DNA from: CBDAPI01 sp965248635
GTDB lineage: Bacteria; Acidobacteriota; UBA6911; RPQK01; CBDAPI01
DNA length: 64,000 bases
Assembly: GCA_965248635.1 (NCBI GenBank)
Contig: OZ252114.1
Location: 4,526,001-4,590,000, forward strand
Direction: 5' to 3'
The notes under the pieces were generated by a model. That model ran no database searches. It was not told the DNA's origin and saw nothing but the letters and a program-made list of their open reading frames with translations. Made by a program: the position numbers and the translations under genes. Shown piece by piece: positions 35,346-44,294 of this stretch (positions are counted from its first letter, which is position 1; the number at the start of each line of letters is the position of its first letter).

Positions 35346-35530
35346 CAGCACGCCGGATGTCTCCTCAATTTCGATGTCTGGGAAAGGATCACAGTCTATA
35401 GGCCCCGACCGAGATCGTGACCATCTTGAAGGCACGAGGATGAAGAGATACCAGGGAGTGCCGCCGCGAGATCAAGACGCCATCCGAGAGCTTTCGCTTT
35501 TGAATTCAGTAAGTCTCGATCACCACGATT

Positions 35531-36319
35531 TCACTTAGCTGCTCGGTCAAGCAACAGGGCCGCTTGAGTCAAATCTCCTTCGCTTACAATGTTGTAGCGC
35601 TCAAACACGCTCCGCGTCTTGTGACCTGTCATCTGCATGGCAACCCGCTCTGGCACACCCGCTCTGACCAGGTTCCGCACCGCCGTGCGGCGAAAGTCGT
35701 GCATTAGGCGACCTGGCACACCGGCCTTTCGACAGGCTGTCCTCCAGGCCTTATCGCAACTCTTGATAAGCTGGCCATCGCGGTGAAACACCCAGGGGCA
35801 AACGATGACCTTCTCCTTCTGCAGTCTCAGTGTAGCCTGGCGTCGCTGCCCCAGAGTCTCCCGAAGCTCACTGGTGAAGGGGAAGATCCGTCCCTCATCA
35901 TTTTTGGTCGTTCCTGGGTCGAGCATCACCCGCCCAGCCCCGAAGTCAACCTGGCGCCACTCCAGAGGAAAGATCTCGCTCCGGATCCTCCATCCAGTGA
36001 TGTAGGCAAAGGTGGATACCGACTTCAGATATTCCGGCAGGTATCTCTGGACCCTCTCGAACTCATCGCGCTCAAAGAATCCAGTGCGAACGTTGTTCTC
36101 TTTCAGCATGGGAATGTGCGGCTTCACCATGAGCTTCCCATCTTTCAAGGCCAAGGAGAAGGCTCGTTTCAGCGCAGCCAGTTCGCGGTTTATCTCCGCG
36201 TTGGAGGCTCCTGCCTCTTGCCGAGCTGTCCTCAGCGACATTCTGGATTTTGGGTGTCGAGTTGCCGTCACTAACGAAAGCTCTATCCATGGGAGGTCTC
36301 GGAGGTCTGGAGACCTCAA
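35531..36319 (-). CDS. Tyrosine recombinase, probably 5'-truncated
   Basis: This 262-aa protein retains the whole catalytic domain: Arg in ITGWRIRSEIFPLEW, Lys in GTTKNDEGRIFPF, HDFRRTAVRNL, GHKTRSVFERYNI with the second conserved His and the Tyr nucleophile. The core-binding domain begins abruptly (ASNAEINRELAALKRAFSLA); the first ~40 residues (MRSPDLRDLPWIELSLVTAT) do not look native, so the N-terminal DNA-binding part is missing or out of frame. Typical members have 330-400 aa. It may be inactive despite intact catalytic residues. It lies between the solitary IS21 end and another transposase remnant. Confidence 0.78.
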   Translation of the reverse strand: MRSPDLRDLPWIELSLVTATRHPKSRMSLRTARQEAGASNAEINRELAALKRAFSLALKDGKLMVKPHIPMLKENNVRTGFFERDEFERVQRYLPEYLKSVSTFAYITGWRIRSEIFPLEWRQVDFGAGRVMLDPGTTKNDEGRIFPFTSELRETLGQRRQATLRLQKEKVIVCPWVFHRDGQLIKSCDKAWRTACRKAGVPGRLMHDFRRTAVRNLVRAGVPERVAMQMTGHKTRSVFERYNIVSEGDLTQAALLLDRAAK

Positions 36320-36424
36320 GTTTGCCGAAGAGTAGTTGATTCCGTGCGGATAGGCTGACCCGAGGGTGGGGCGGGTAGTTCGTACTCGCGTGATCCTGTA
36401 ACCCGTTAAGGATTCTGGTCCTGA

Positions 36425-37038
36425 TCAGGCAGCCTCTGATTCCCGTTCCGTTGGGCAGACTGAACAGTACATCGCCCGGTTTACTTCGAGCCGTGCCCTC
36501 CGGGCGGCAAGGCGTGCATGCTCGAGTTCTCGCGGCACGTGATCGCCCTTGCCGTAGTACATTTCATCCCGAGTTTGGCCACGGAATGCCGAGTGGGGCA
36601 GCCTCGGATTGTGCTCTTGGACATAGAAGGTGACAAGACGCCGCAGCGTCGAGATGCTGTCGAGCGGGTTCAGATAGAGCCACTGGTGCTTGAGCACACG
36701 CCACCAAGCCTCGATCATCGAGTTGGGAAACTTGAGCTCGGTCAGCGCTAGAACCCGGCGCAGCACCCCGGAGTGGATGAGTTCGTCCACCTGTGCGTTG
36801 ACATTCTCCACGCCGACATCGGCCACCACCGTCGGCGGCTCATCCGAGCGAGCGACACCCCGAGGATGTCGAGACTCACGACGTTTCTGGGTGAATCGTG
36901 AAGCCAGCCGATCGCGGTGGATCTGGGTATCCCCAGTTCTAGGGCCACGGAGAGATCTCCAGAAGTGTGGACGAGTTCTTTGAGACGGTGGTCATAGCAA
37001 CGCTGTTGTCGGGCTGTGGCGAACATGCTCCCGATCAT
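36425..37038 (-). pseudogene. DDE (rve) transposase remnant with deleted core
   Basis: The 5' piece encodes an HTH start (ELVHTSGDLSVALELGIPRS, then TAIGWLHDSPRNVVS). After a frame change near 36830 the 3' piece encodes the end of the catalytic domain: LKFPNSMIEAWWRVLKHQWL and FYVQEHNPRLPHSAFRGQT. The Glu motif region and the C-terminal P-H-S-A-F-x-G pattern identify an integrase-core transposase. The part carrying both Asp residues has been deleted. Non-functional. Confidence 0.72.
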
Positions 37039-37306
37039 GACAAAGGCGTTGGGAAGTTCAAACTGATGGTAGAGGCAGCATCACACGTGACGCTATTGTG
37101 AGGTTGTCGAGAACTCGTACGTCGAAGTACAGAATGTCGATGGAGACAGCTCGGCGTGGTGTGAGAAAAACTTTTGATTTTCGCCCCAGAATCGCCACTT
37201 TCAATCCTAATCTAGAAATAGGAATACACCGTTGGTGGGACTTTACAGAACCCGATGAATCAGAACATCATGGGGCACCAGATTGAGAATCCGTAGGGCG
37301 CTTCGG
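37039..37306. other. No gene seen
   Basis: A 268-bp spacer between the transposase remnant and the end of the toxin gene. It is relatively AT-rich and I see nothing to annotate in it. Confidence 0.4.
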
Positions 37307-37669
37307 TCAAAGCTCCGGCCTGCGAATCCGAATCTTGCGATCAGTAGCAACTACAAAGCAGCCTTGCCAGGATTCGACATCCTCGTTCTCAAAGAGAGCC
37401 CGAAGCCGCTCGAACAGTGCCTGTCGCCCCGGCTCCCTCAGACGAACAAGTAAGATCCCCGGATGTGTTCCCGGGGTGAATTGACGTAGATCTGAAAAAT
37501 CGAGGTCTTGCGTGATGAAGAGGGCGCCTTCCTTCCGAACCACTCGCCAAATCTCCTTGTCAGATCTTCCTTGCAACGTACCAGTTGCAACAGATTCGAC
37601 GCTGTGGCCCATCCGCTCGAGTACAGGTATAAGACGAGATGGAATGTTCTCGTCCAGGCGGACCTTCAT
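37307..37669 (-). CDS. DUF5615 PIN-like toxin
   Basis: This 120-aa PIN-like protein would be a nuclease toxin. The N-terminus KVRLDENIPSRLIPVLERMG carries the first acidic residues. The central ALFITQDLDFSDLRQFTPGT matches the D-x-D-F motif of DUF5615, and HPGILLVRL is typical of the family. It overlaps the upstream DUF433 gene by 4 bp (ATGA), the standard antitoxin-toxin order. Such pairs are frequent in cyanobacteria and soil or aquatic bacteria. RNA cleavage is assumed from the fold and not demonstrated for most members. Confidence 0.85.
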   Translation of the reverse strand: MKVRLDENIPSRLIPVLERMGHSVESVATGTLQGRSDKEIWRVVRKEGALFITQDLDFSDLRQFTPGTHPGILLVRLREPGRQALFERLRALFENEDVESWQGCFVVATDRKIRIRRPEL

Positions 37670-37905
37670 GAAACTACGGGCAATTCGGGCACAGGTAGGT
37701 CTTCGGCAGCGGCCACTGCGGCGAAAGAAATGGCAGCCCTGACGTGTTCCTCCTGCAGACTTGGGAAATCTTCCAAGATTTCCCGGACGCTGGCCCCTTC
37801 TGCCAGACTTTCCAGAACGGTCCGTAGTGGAACACGGGTCCCTACCATGACGGGCTGCCCGGCACAGATGCCGAGTTCTCGCGTGATGTATTCGTGGTAA
37901 TTCAT
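37666..37905 (-). CDS. DUF433 antitoxin
   Basis: This 79-aa protein has the classical DUF433 sequence: CAGQPVMVGTRVPLRTVLES, then LAEGASVREILEDFPSLQEE and HVRAAISFAA. DUF433 proteins contain an HTH and are the antitoxins of DUF5615/VapC-like toxins, normally repressing their own promoter. It is the first gene of the pair; the promoter should lie between 37905 and about 37990. No direct operator repeat was recognised. Confidence 0.88.
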   Translation of the reverse strand: MNYHEYITRELGICAGQPVMVGTRVPLRTVLESLAEGASVREILEDFPSLQEEHVRAAISFAAVAAAEDLPVPELPVVS

Positions 37906-38102
37906 CGGGTACCTTGCATTCCTATACCAGGGTGGGTCAATCTGCTAACAGAATCTCACAAACCCCGGCTCCAACATTGTCGCACACTGGCGCGCCGGAG
38001 CGTATTCACTTTCCCGGGCGGATACCTCAAGTGTGTAATCTTGTGCATCCATCGGGAAGGGGTAGAATGAACTGCAAAGTTTGGGGGCAGCCGGAGAGAG
38101 TA

Positions 38103-39391
38103 ATGCCCAGCAGGAACGACACCGATAGAAACGTCCAGAGCCTTCTTGAAGAGATCGATCGTCTGCAGCGAGAGAATCGGAGGCTACGCCTTCAACTGGA
38201 GACGCCTCAACGCAACCATCCAGAAGCCCAATCTTCCACCCGCGAGTTGTCCCAGGAAAGAAAAGTTAGCCTCTTTCGAAGCCTCTTTCGTGGAAGGGAA
38301 GACGTCTATGCCGTGAGATGGGATTCGGAGAAAACCGGCAAAGCAGGTTACTCGCCTTCCCGCCGGCATCGAACCAGTTCGGCCACGGAAGACGAGTTCC
38401 TTCCGCTCACCGATCAGGTAATTCGTGCCCATCTGCAGGGCCAGCAAACTCTAGGTGTCTACCCGTTGCTAACCGATGAAACCTGCTGGTTCGTGGCCGT
38501 GGACTTTGACAAGACTACCTGGTGCGAAGATTGTGCTGCTTTTCGGAAAGTTGGACAAGAGCTAGGTATCGACGTGGCGCTAGAACGTTCTCGTTCCGGC
38601 AATGGCGCCCACGCTTGGGTGTTTTTCGAAAAGCCTCTTGAAGCACGTCTAGCCCGGCACCTGGCCACGGCCCTCCTGACCCGAACCATGAAGACCAACT
38701 ACCAGCTGGGTCTTGACTCTTACGATCGCGTTTTCCCCTCGCAGGACACACTTCCCAAGGGAGGTTTTGGGAATTTGATCGCTCTTCCTCTGCAGGGTCA
38801 ATCACGACGTTTGGGAACACAGTTTTCTTAGACAATCGTCTCGAGTCTTCCGACGACCAGTGGCAGTACTTGAGCGGCGTCAAGCGAATCAACCGGTCAC
38901 TAACTCAGAAAGTAATCGCTGGCTTGGGAAGAGCAGGTCTCTTGATTGGTATTCGTCGGGCGTCTGGACACGACAACGAGAAAGGGCCTTCCCCACGGCT
39001 CATCAGTGTTTCTGAAAATGATCCCGAACTTCGCCTTGAAATGGCGGGCACGCAGATTCAGATCACACAAGCGAACCGTTTGTTCTTGGACAAAGACAAG
39101 CTTCCTGCGAGAGCGATCAACCACCTGATCCGACTGGCTTCGTTTCAAAACCCTGAGTTCTACCGTCTCCAGGCCATACGGCTGTCTACTTTTAGTAAGC
39201 CGCGCGTCATCTGCTTCTTTGCACACAGTTTGCCGGGGAAACCGCGCAAACAATGGCAGCGCCTCAGCGAACATCTGAAGGGGGCGGGAAGCATCTGCTC
39301 CAGCGAATTCAGACGACGTTTAATCGAGAGGTTTGGCCGCCACCGGCATGGTGGCAAATTGTCCAGGGCGAGTCTGGATCACAGTAGCTGA
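38103..39391 (+). pseudogene. TOTE-type archaeo-eukaryotic primase protein, frameshifted, helicase half lost
   Basis: The start ATG at 38103 has GGAG eight to eleven bases upstream. Residues ~10-45 are coiled coil (LEEIDRLQRENRRLRLQL). The primase domain follows: FRGREDVYAVRWDSEKTGK, the metal-binding D-x-D in WFVAVDFDKTTW, then RSRSGNGAHAWVFFEKPLE and SYDRVFPSQDTLPKGGFGNL. These match the AEP domain of TOTE conflict systems. The usual C-x-P-x-x-K-C-x-x-C zinc insert after GY(S/A)P is absent. At 38813-38815 one base is missing (G run); the next frame resumes NTVFLDN and runs to SLPGKPRKQWQRLSEHLKG. From 39319 the sequence belongs to a 138-bp repeat, and the SF2 helicase expected after the primase is gone. 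Confidence 0.8.
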
Positions 39392-39456
39392 GATGCGTCC
39401 ATCGCTACGCACTCTGAGCAGGCCTTCAAATAGGTTCAGGTCAATCGACTCGTCCC
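39319..39456. repeat. 138-bp direct repeat, left copy
   Basis: This is identical to 41669-41806 except at two positions. On the minus strand it encodes the C-terminal end of a secreted-type protein (NLFEGLLRVRSDGRISATVI, then QTRPRQFATMPVA) ending in a stop. It truncates the primase gene and lies just beyond the end of the metallohydrolase gene. Confidence 0.9.
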
Positions 39457-39530
39457 TGAGATTCTCGGCCGCGATGGATTTTCTTATGAGGACTCTCAAG
39501 GGCTGTATGTATCTAGGGAATCTTTTTTCG

Positions 39531-41614
39531 TCACTGGACTGAATTTTTCGAGTCCTTGAGCGACCGCGCGCTGGAGTTCTTCAAATCGGCGGGTCCGAAT
39601 GATGTTTTTGTCGCTTCGGAAACGATCAAATCGTAAGTTTCTCCTGCCTTATCGTAAGAGGCTGCCGCTGCGTCGAAATCGTCCTCTCTGATTTTTCCTC
39701 GCTTCATTTCCCAGCACTGCTGAGGACGATCCAGAAGCACTTCACTATTGTCGGTACCCAGTTCATGCTCGTTTACAAAGAAATCGATGATGTGTGACCT
39801 TCCATCAGAGACATAACTGCGTCCCTTTCGGATCTGTTCGAGGTATTGGTCGTAGTTTAACCCTCCCTCGAGTTTGGTATAGCTGCGGCCCATTCCCACT
39901 CGTTCATCGTAGATACACGGGAAATCGCTCTCTCCAATAATGCGAGTGCGAAACCCACAGTTCAGCGTGTGGTACCAGATATTCAGTTCCCATGACGGCG
40001 GGGTATCTCCAATAGAAAGAAAATCGACTGCATCATGTGTAACTGTGACGATGTACTCGTTCGCTCCAACACTATCGAACTTTACTTTTTCATAGTTTGG
40101 AAGTTCTTGGGTTGGTTGTAGGGGTTCGAGTCCCCAGCCGGGGTGGGCGTATCCCGCCACAGCTCCCTGTGACCTGGCCCAACGCAGAATGGGCAAAGTC
40201 CAGCTGGGCCACTCCTCAATGCTGCTTGCTCCTGGATAGTCATCTTCTTTCAATCCTAAGAGGCTGAGGTGACCCAGGTGCGAGGAGGGAAAACCTGAAA
40301 CCTCGACGTCGTATCGCATCAGGTTCCTGGCAGTGGAAAGAGAGTGGGCTCTCCCTTCAAAAAACTGTTTCTGATGATCCCAGCAAAATCCCCAGGTGAG
40401 TATACAAGCGATGTTCAGGTCCTCTCCCAGGACTTGTCGCCAGATATTTGCCGGGTTGACTCCATGCTCAGGGTTTTCATAGTGACTACAGCCTCCAGCG
40501 TGCACATGATGATCGGCGCTGTACCATCCAAGTTCAGCCAGGTGGGTCCACCGCCTGAGCTGAAAACTCACTTCGTGGGATTTCACATTTCGGGGAACCG
40601 TAATCGAACGGGTCTCTTTAAGATACTCGGGGCCTCGCGTGAAGGTTACTTCATAGTCTCCCGGTGGGATGTGGACATGCTCTCCATCTTGCCGATAAAT
40701 CTGCGGCTGGAAAAAAAGTCGGGGAACTCGTCATCCCGCGCCAGCCGACGAGACGGCAAAGGGTAGATGGCGCCCAGACTTCGACTAAGCAGAGACAATA
40801 CACCGTCCGGTGGTGCTTGCTCGTTTGGATCGTCCCAGAACCTTTCGATCCTGTCGCGAATGACAAAAGAAGCCATCGTCGGCAAACCGTCGTGATCCTG
40901 GACCCTGAAGACCACTTTGACCGAGGGCTCACACCGAAACAGGATGTCGAGGCTATTACGAAAACCTAGATCCTGGGTGCCCTCACCCACGTGGAAATCA
41001 ATTCGGGCCTCCCGCTTCCCCACTGCTCGCGTATACATCTGCAGGATCGCATATTCGAGTCGCAGGCCGGAGAGATGGTCCAAAAGCGGGCGGCGTCGGT
41101 ACAAAGTAAGGTCTAGAAAACGACGCGTGAGTTCCCCGTCAGGAATAAAGTCCTGAGTCACCGGACAAATTTCATCCTCCGAAGCGACCCGAAACAGGGA
41201 CGCAGCATTAGGGCTTTCCACTTCCAGGCGAGACGTAATTTCGGCCTGATTATTGACCTTCACCAGGAAACTTTTCCATCCACCCTGGACCAACTCTGCG
41301 CCGGCCGGCCCACGCAGCACTTTGACACGCGTTTCCGGATTAATTTCTACCAGTGCCAGGCAATACGGATCTAAAAGTTCCTGGATCGCGAGTGCAGTCT
41401 CAGCAGAGAGGGATTCATCTTTCAAGGCCTGGAGTTGCGCTATATCTTGCGGACCCAGTATGTTCCCCATAAAGGAGAGCGTTTCGGCCAGGCGCATCGC
41501 ATGCGCGACCAAAGGTTGCACCTCGACTCCCTCCACAAGAGGCAGCTTTTCACCGTACAGCGTGGACCCAAAGAAGAAACCTAAAGCCAGCGTGTTGAAA
41601 AACGTCTTTGCCAT
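39531..41614 (-). pseudogene. CehA/McbA-type (PHP-like) metallohydrolase, frameshifted in a homopolymer
   Basis: This was one secreted hydrolase of ~695 aa. It starts at MAKTFFNTLALGFFFG with GGAGA upstream. The N-terminal region is beta-rich (VKVLRGPAGAELVQGGWKSF). At the A7 run 40711-40717 one base is missing. In the shifted frame the protein continues FFQPQIYRQDGEHVHIPPGD and YEVTFTRGPEYLKETRS, joining the 3' part. The latter holds the metal site: SADHHVHAGGCSHY, GYAHPGWGLEP and GESDFPCIYDERVG, as in the CehA/McbA branch of PHP-like phosphoesterases. The C-terminus (LKNSSARSLKDSKNSVQ) looks unnatural and may also be eroded. The whole gene is bracketed by 138-bp direct repeats. Confidence 0.72.
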
Positions 41615-41668
41615 GTTTCTTTTCTCCAAACTCATTTTTCAGAGCCCGACTTTAACATTCGCACGATA

Positions 41669-41806
41669 TTTAATCGAGAGGTTTGACCGCCACCGGCATG
41701 GTGGCAAATTGTCTAGGGCGAGTCTGGATCACAGTAGCTGAGATGCGTCCATCGCTACGCACTCTGAGCAGGCCTTCAAATAGGTTCAGGTCAATCGACT
41801 CGTCCC
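41669..41806. repeat. 138-bp direct repeat, right copy
   Basis: This is the second copy, 2350 bp from the first. Here the minus-strand frame extends further upstream (HVAIYLDQFDWDESIDLNLF), so this is the longer and probably older copy of the same gene 3' end. Confidence 0.9.
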
Positions 41807-41986
41807 AATCGAACTGGTCCAAATAGATGGCCACATGACCCAATGGACCCCCGGCGCTTGACATCACACAAGGGGGGATAGGGAGCCTGGCGACAAGGTG
41901 ATTTGTGCATTTTTAGGTACCGGTATGGGCGTGAGGAGAGTGACATGGGCCCCCTGTGCCTACCAAAAACCTCATAGCCCTTGAAA

Positions 41987-43181
41987 TCATTGATGCTTAG
42001 CGCAGCCGCTGGTAACCTCCGAGCCGATGCTCAACTTGTTGTTCGCACTCCTCACTCTACTCCGCTCCAGCTTCAAAACACGCTTGGCATCGCCTGCACT
42101 CGTCTCTCGATTATCAGTCACCCATCCACTTCGAAAGGAGGAGCCGTCAGGAGCAGAAAATCGCAAGCTGAAAACTGTCCACGAAAGTGGGGTAGGTCCA
42201 GGAGGGTTCTCAAGTCCCTGATGATTGCGCTCGTGGTGAAAGTGTTGGCCAAACTCTTTCAGGGCTCTGTGCAATGACGCCTCACCAAAGAAGATCATAC
42301 GGTTGAGACACTCGGATTTCAGTGACCGCATGAAGCGTTCTAAATGAGCATTGAGATTAGGACTCTTGGGCGGTAGGACTACCACCTCGATGTCGCTGGA
42401 CTTCAAGATCTGACGCAACGGAAAATGCTTCGTGTCAAGGTCAAGGAGCACGTGAGTTGAAACGCGGAAAAAACCGTCCAGAAAGTCGGTCAGATTCCTG
42501 CCGACTTGTTGCACCCAGACGGAGTTTGGATGAGGGGTGGCGCCCGCGATCTCAACTTGACGAGTCTTCAAGTGCATTACGACCAGGATATAGAACGTGA
42601 CCAGTCCTGACCGAGTCCAGACTTCAACCGTGGTGAAGTCTGCAGCTGAGATCGTGTCCCAATGAGCCTCGAGGAAGGTACTCCAGGAGGTACGACGCTG
42701 CCGGTCGGGAGCCGGCTCGATGCCATGGGCTTTGAGAATGTTGCCGACTGTAGTGTCAGAGATGTGAAAGCCCACATTGGCCAGGGCGCCCTGGATGCGG
42801 TCGTAGCCCCAGGTTGGGTTTTCTTGAGCGAAGCGAAGAGCCAAGTCGACGATCTCCTGCCGAATGCGTGGTCGGCCGAAGGTTCGGCGCTTGCCTGAAT
42901 GATCCCACTTGCGGGCGATGAGTTCTCGATGCCAGCGCAGAAGCGTGTCGGGGTCTGACGATCGTGGCCAGCTTGTCGAGGGATTTGCGGCTGAGCGCCT
43001 TGCCCTTGACGGCCAAGCGGCGGCGTTGGTCATTGTTCAAGAGAATGCGACCCTCGCCGAGCTTTTCTTTCAACACTTGATTCTCAGTCAACAGATACTC
43101 GATCGCTTCTTGCTGGTGTCTGTTGATCCAACCGGGCAGGATGAGAAGCAGGAGTTGCCAGGGCATCAGCACGAAGTTCAT
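41987..43181 (-). pseudogene. DDE (rve) transposase, frameshifted, copy B
   Basis: The N-terminal piece (MNFVLMPWQLLLLILPGWIN, then EYLLTENQVLKEKLGEGR) reads to KSLDKLATIVRP. A frameshift near 42955-42965 is needed to continue into DTLLRWHRELIARKWDHSGK. The core has ISAADFTTVEVWTRSG (first Asp), HVLLDLDTKHFPL (second Asp) and LNAHLERFMRSLKSECLN (Glu). After HHERNHQGLENP the frame runs into unrelated sequence before stopping at 41987. It is homologous to copy A at 24290. The terminal sequences are not recognisable. Confidence 0.8.
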
Positions 43182-43622
43182 GGTTGACTAGATGCTCACG
43201 CCGAGAGCTCAGAGGCAGGCGGCTGAGAATTGGCCACCTCTAGTCCAGGACGAAATCTGCGACAGGGCTGTGGCCTAACTCCCACCACAACAGTGACTTG
43301 CGGTTCGGCCGACTTTTTTGACCATACGGGCTCCGAGTTTCTCTTAGACCCAGGGTCTTTTTGTCCCAATTGTGCTGACGACGTACACCCCGACTTTCTT
43401 AGGTCTGCTTTGTTGAAAAGGTCGATTTAAACAGGCGGCATCACCGTCCGCTCTCGGCCAATAGCGGACGTTGAGGTGGTAGAATTCTGAGGGCGGCGAC
43501 GACACGGGATTGGTGACGGGAAGCGGAACCCAATCGCAAATCTCGGTTAAGATGTTGTCGCATTGTTGCTTAACTGCTAAGCAAATCAATTGAATCACCA
43601 TTTGTGATGGAAGGATTGAATT
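43182..43622. other. Upstream region of lemA with a hairpin
   Basis: No gene is supported in these 440 bp. At 43446-43469 a 7-bp perfect stem, GTCCGCT/AGCGGAC, encloses a 10-nt loop. The last 60 bp before lemA are AT-rich and include GGAAGGATTGAATT just before the ATG, giving a usable ribosome-binding site. Confidence 0.5.
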
Positions 43623-44228
43623 ATGACTGGAGTTTGGATCGCATTAGCCATCATCGTCGGTGGCGGTCTGCTGCTGCTGATGGTTGGGATGGGAATCTAC
43701 AACTCTCTGGTTGCACTTCGTGCGCGATACAAAAATGCCTTTTCGCAGATCGAGGTGCAACTCAAGCGTCGTTATGACCTGATTCCCAACCTTGTGGAAA
43801 CGGCCAAAGGGTACATGAAGCATGAATCCGAAACGCTGGAAAATGTCATCAAGGCGCGTAATGCGGCTTTCGGTGCCATGCAAGCCGCCAGCGCCGCTCC
43901 GGGTAGTGCAGAGGCGATGAAGGGACTGAACGGTGCCGAATCGGCACTGGCTGGTGCCATGAGCAAGTTCAACGTGGTGATGGAAGCTTATCCTGATCTC
44001 AAGGCCAATGAGAACATGATGCAGGTTTCCGAAGAGTTGACCAGCACGGAAAATAAAGTCGCCTTTGCCCGACAAGGTTACAACGACGCCGTGACCAGTT
44101 ACAACGTGGCCCGTCAGAGATTTCCTGCTGTCATCTTAGCCACGAGTTTTGGCCATGCGACCAATGCTGAACTACTGGAATTTAAAGACAGCGCTGCAAT
44201 TCAGGAGGCGCCGCAGGTTTCCTTCTGA
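43623..44228 (+). CDS. lemA: LemA family protein
   Basis: This 201-aa membrane-anchored helical protein begins with an N-terminal transmembrane helix (WIALAIIVGGGLLLLMVGMG). The family core IYNSLVALRARYKNAFSQIE follows, then RRYDLIPNLVETAKGYMKHE. The conserved Y-N and F-P-A-V-I-L-A blocks near the C-terminus are present (YNVARQRFPAVILATSFG). LemA proteins often accompany M48 or TPM-domain proteins in envelope stress loci, as here: the protease gene begins 66 bp downstream. Base composition of this pair appears less GC-rich than the flanks, which suggests transfer. Confidence 0.93.
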   Translation: MTGVWIALAIIVGGGLLLLMVGMGIYNSLVALRARYKNAFSQIEVQLKRRYDLIPNLVETAKGYMKHESETLENVIKARNAAFGAMQAASAAPGSAEAMKGLNGAESALAGAMSKFNVVMEAYPDLKANENMMQVSEELTSTENKVAFARQGYNDAVTSYNVARQRFPAVILATSFGHATNAELLEFKDSAAIQEAPQVSF

Positions 44229-44294
44229 TTGAATGAAATAACGGACTCATTCGACAACAGGGCATGGCTCCCACAGGCAGGAATCATCTGATCG

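Noticed and set aside
40121..40150. tRNA T-arm-like sequence GGGGTTCGAGTCCCC
   Set aside because: It lies inside the conserved GYAHPGWGLEP coding region of the metallohydrolase and no cloverleaf forms around it.
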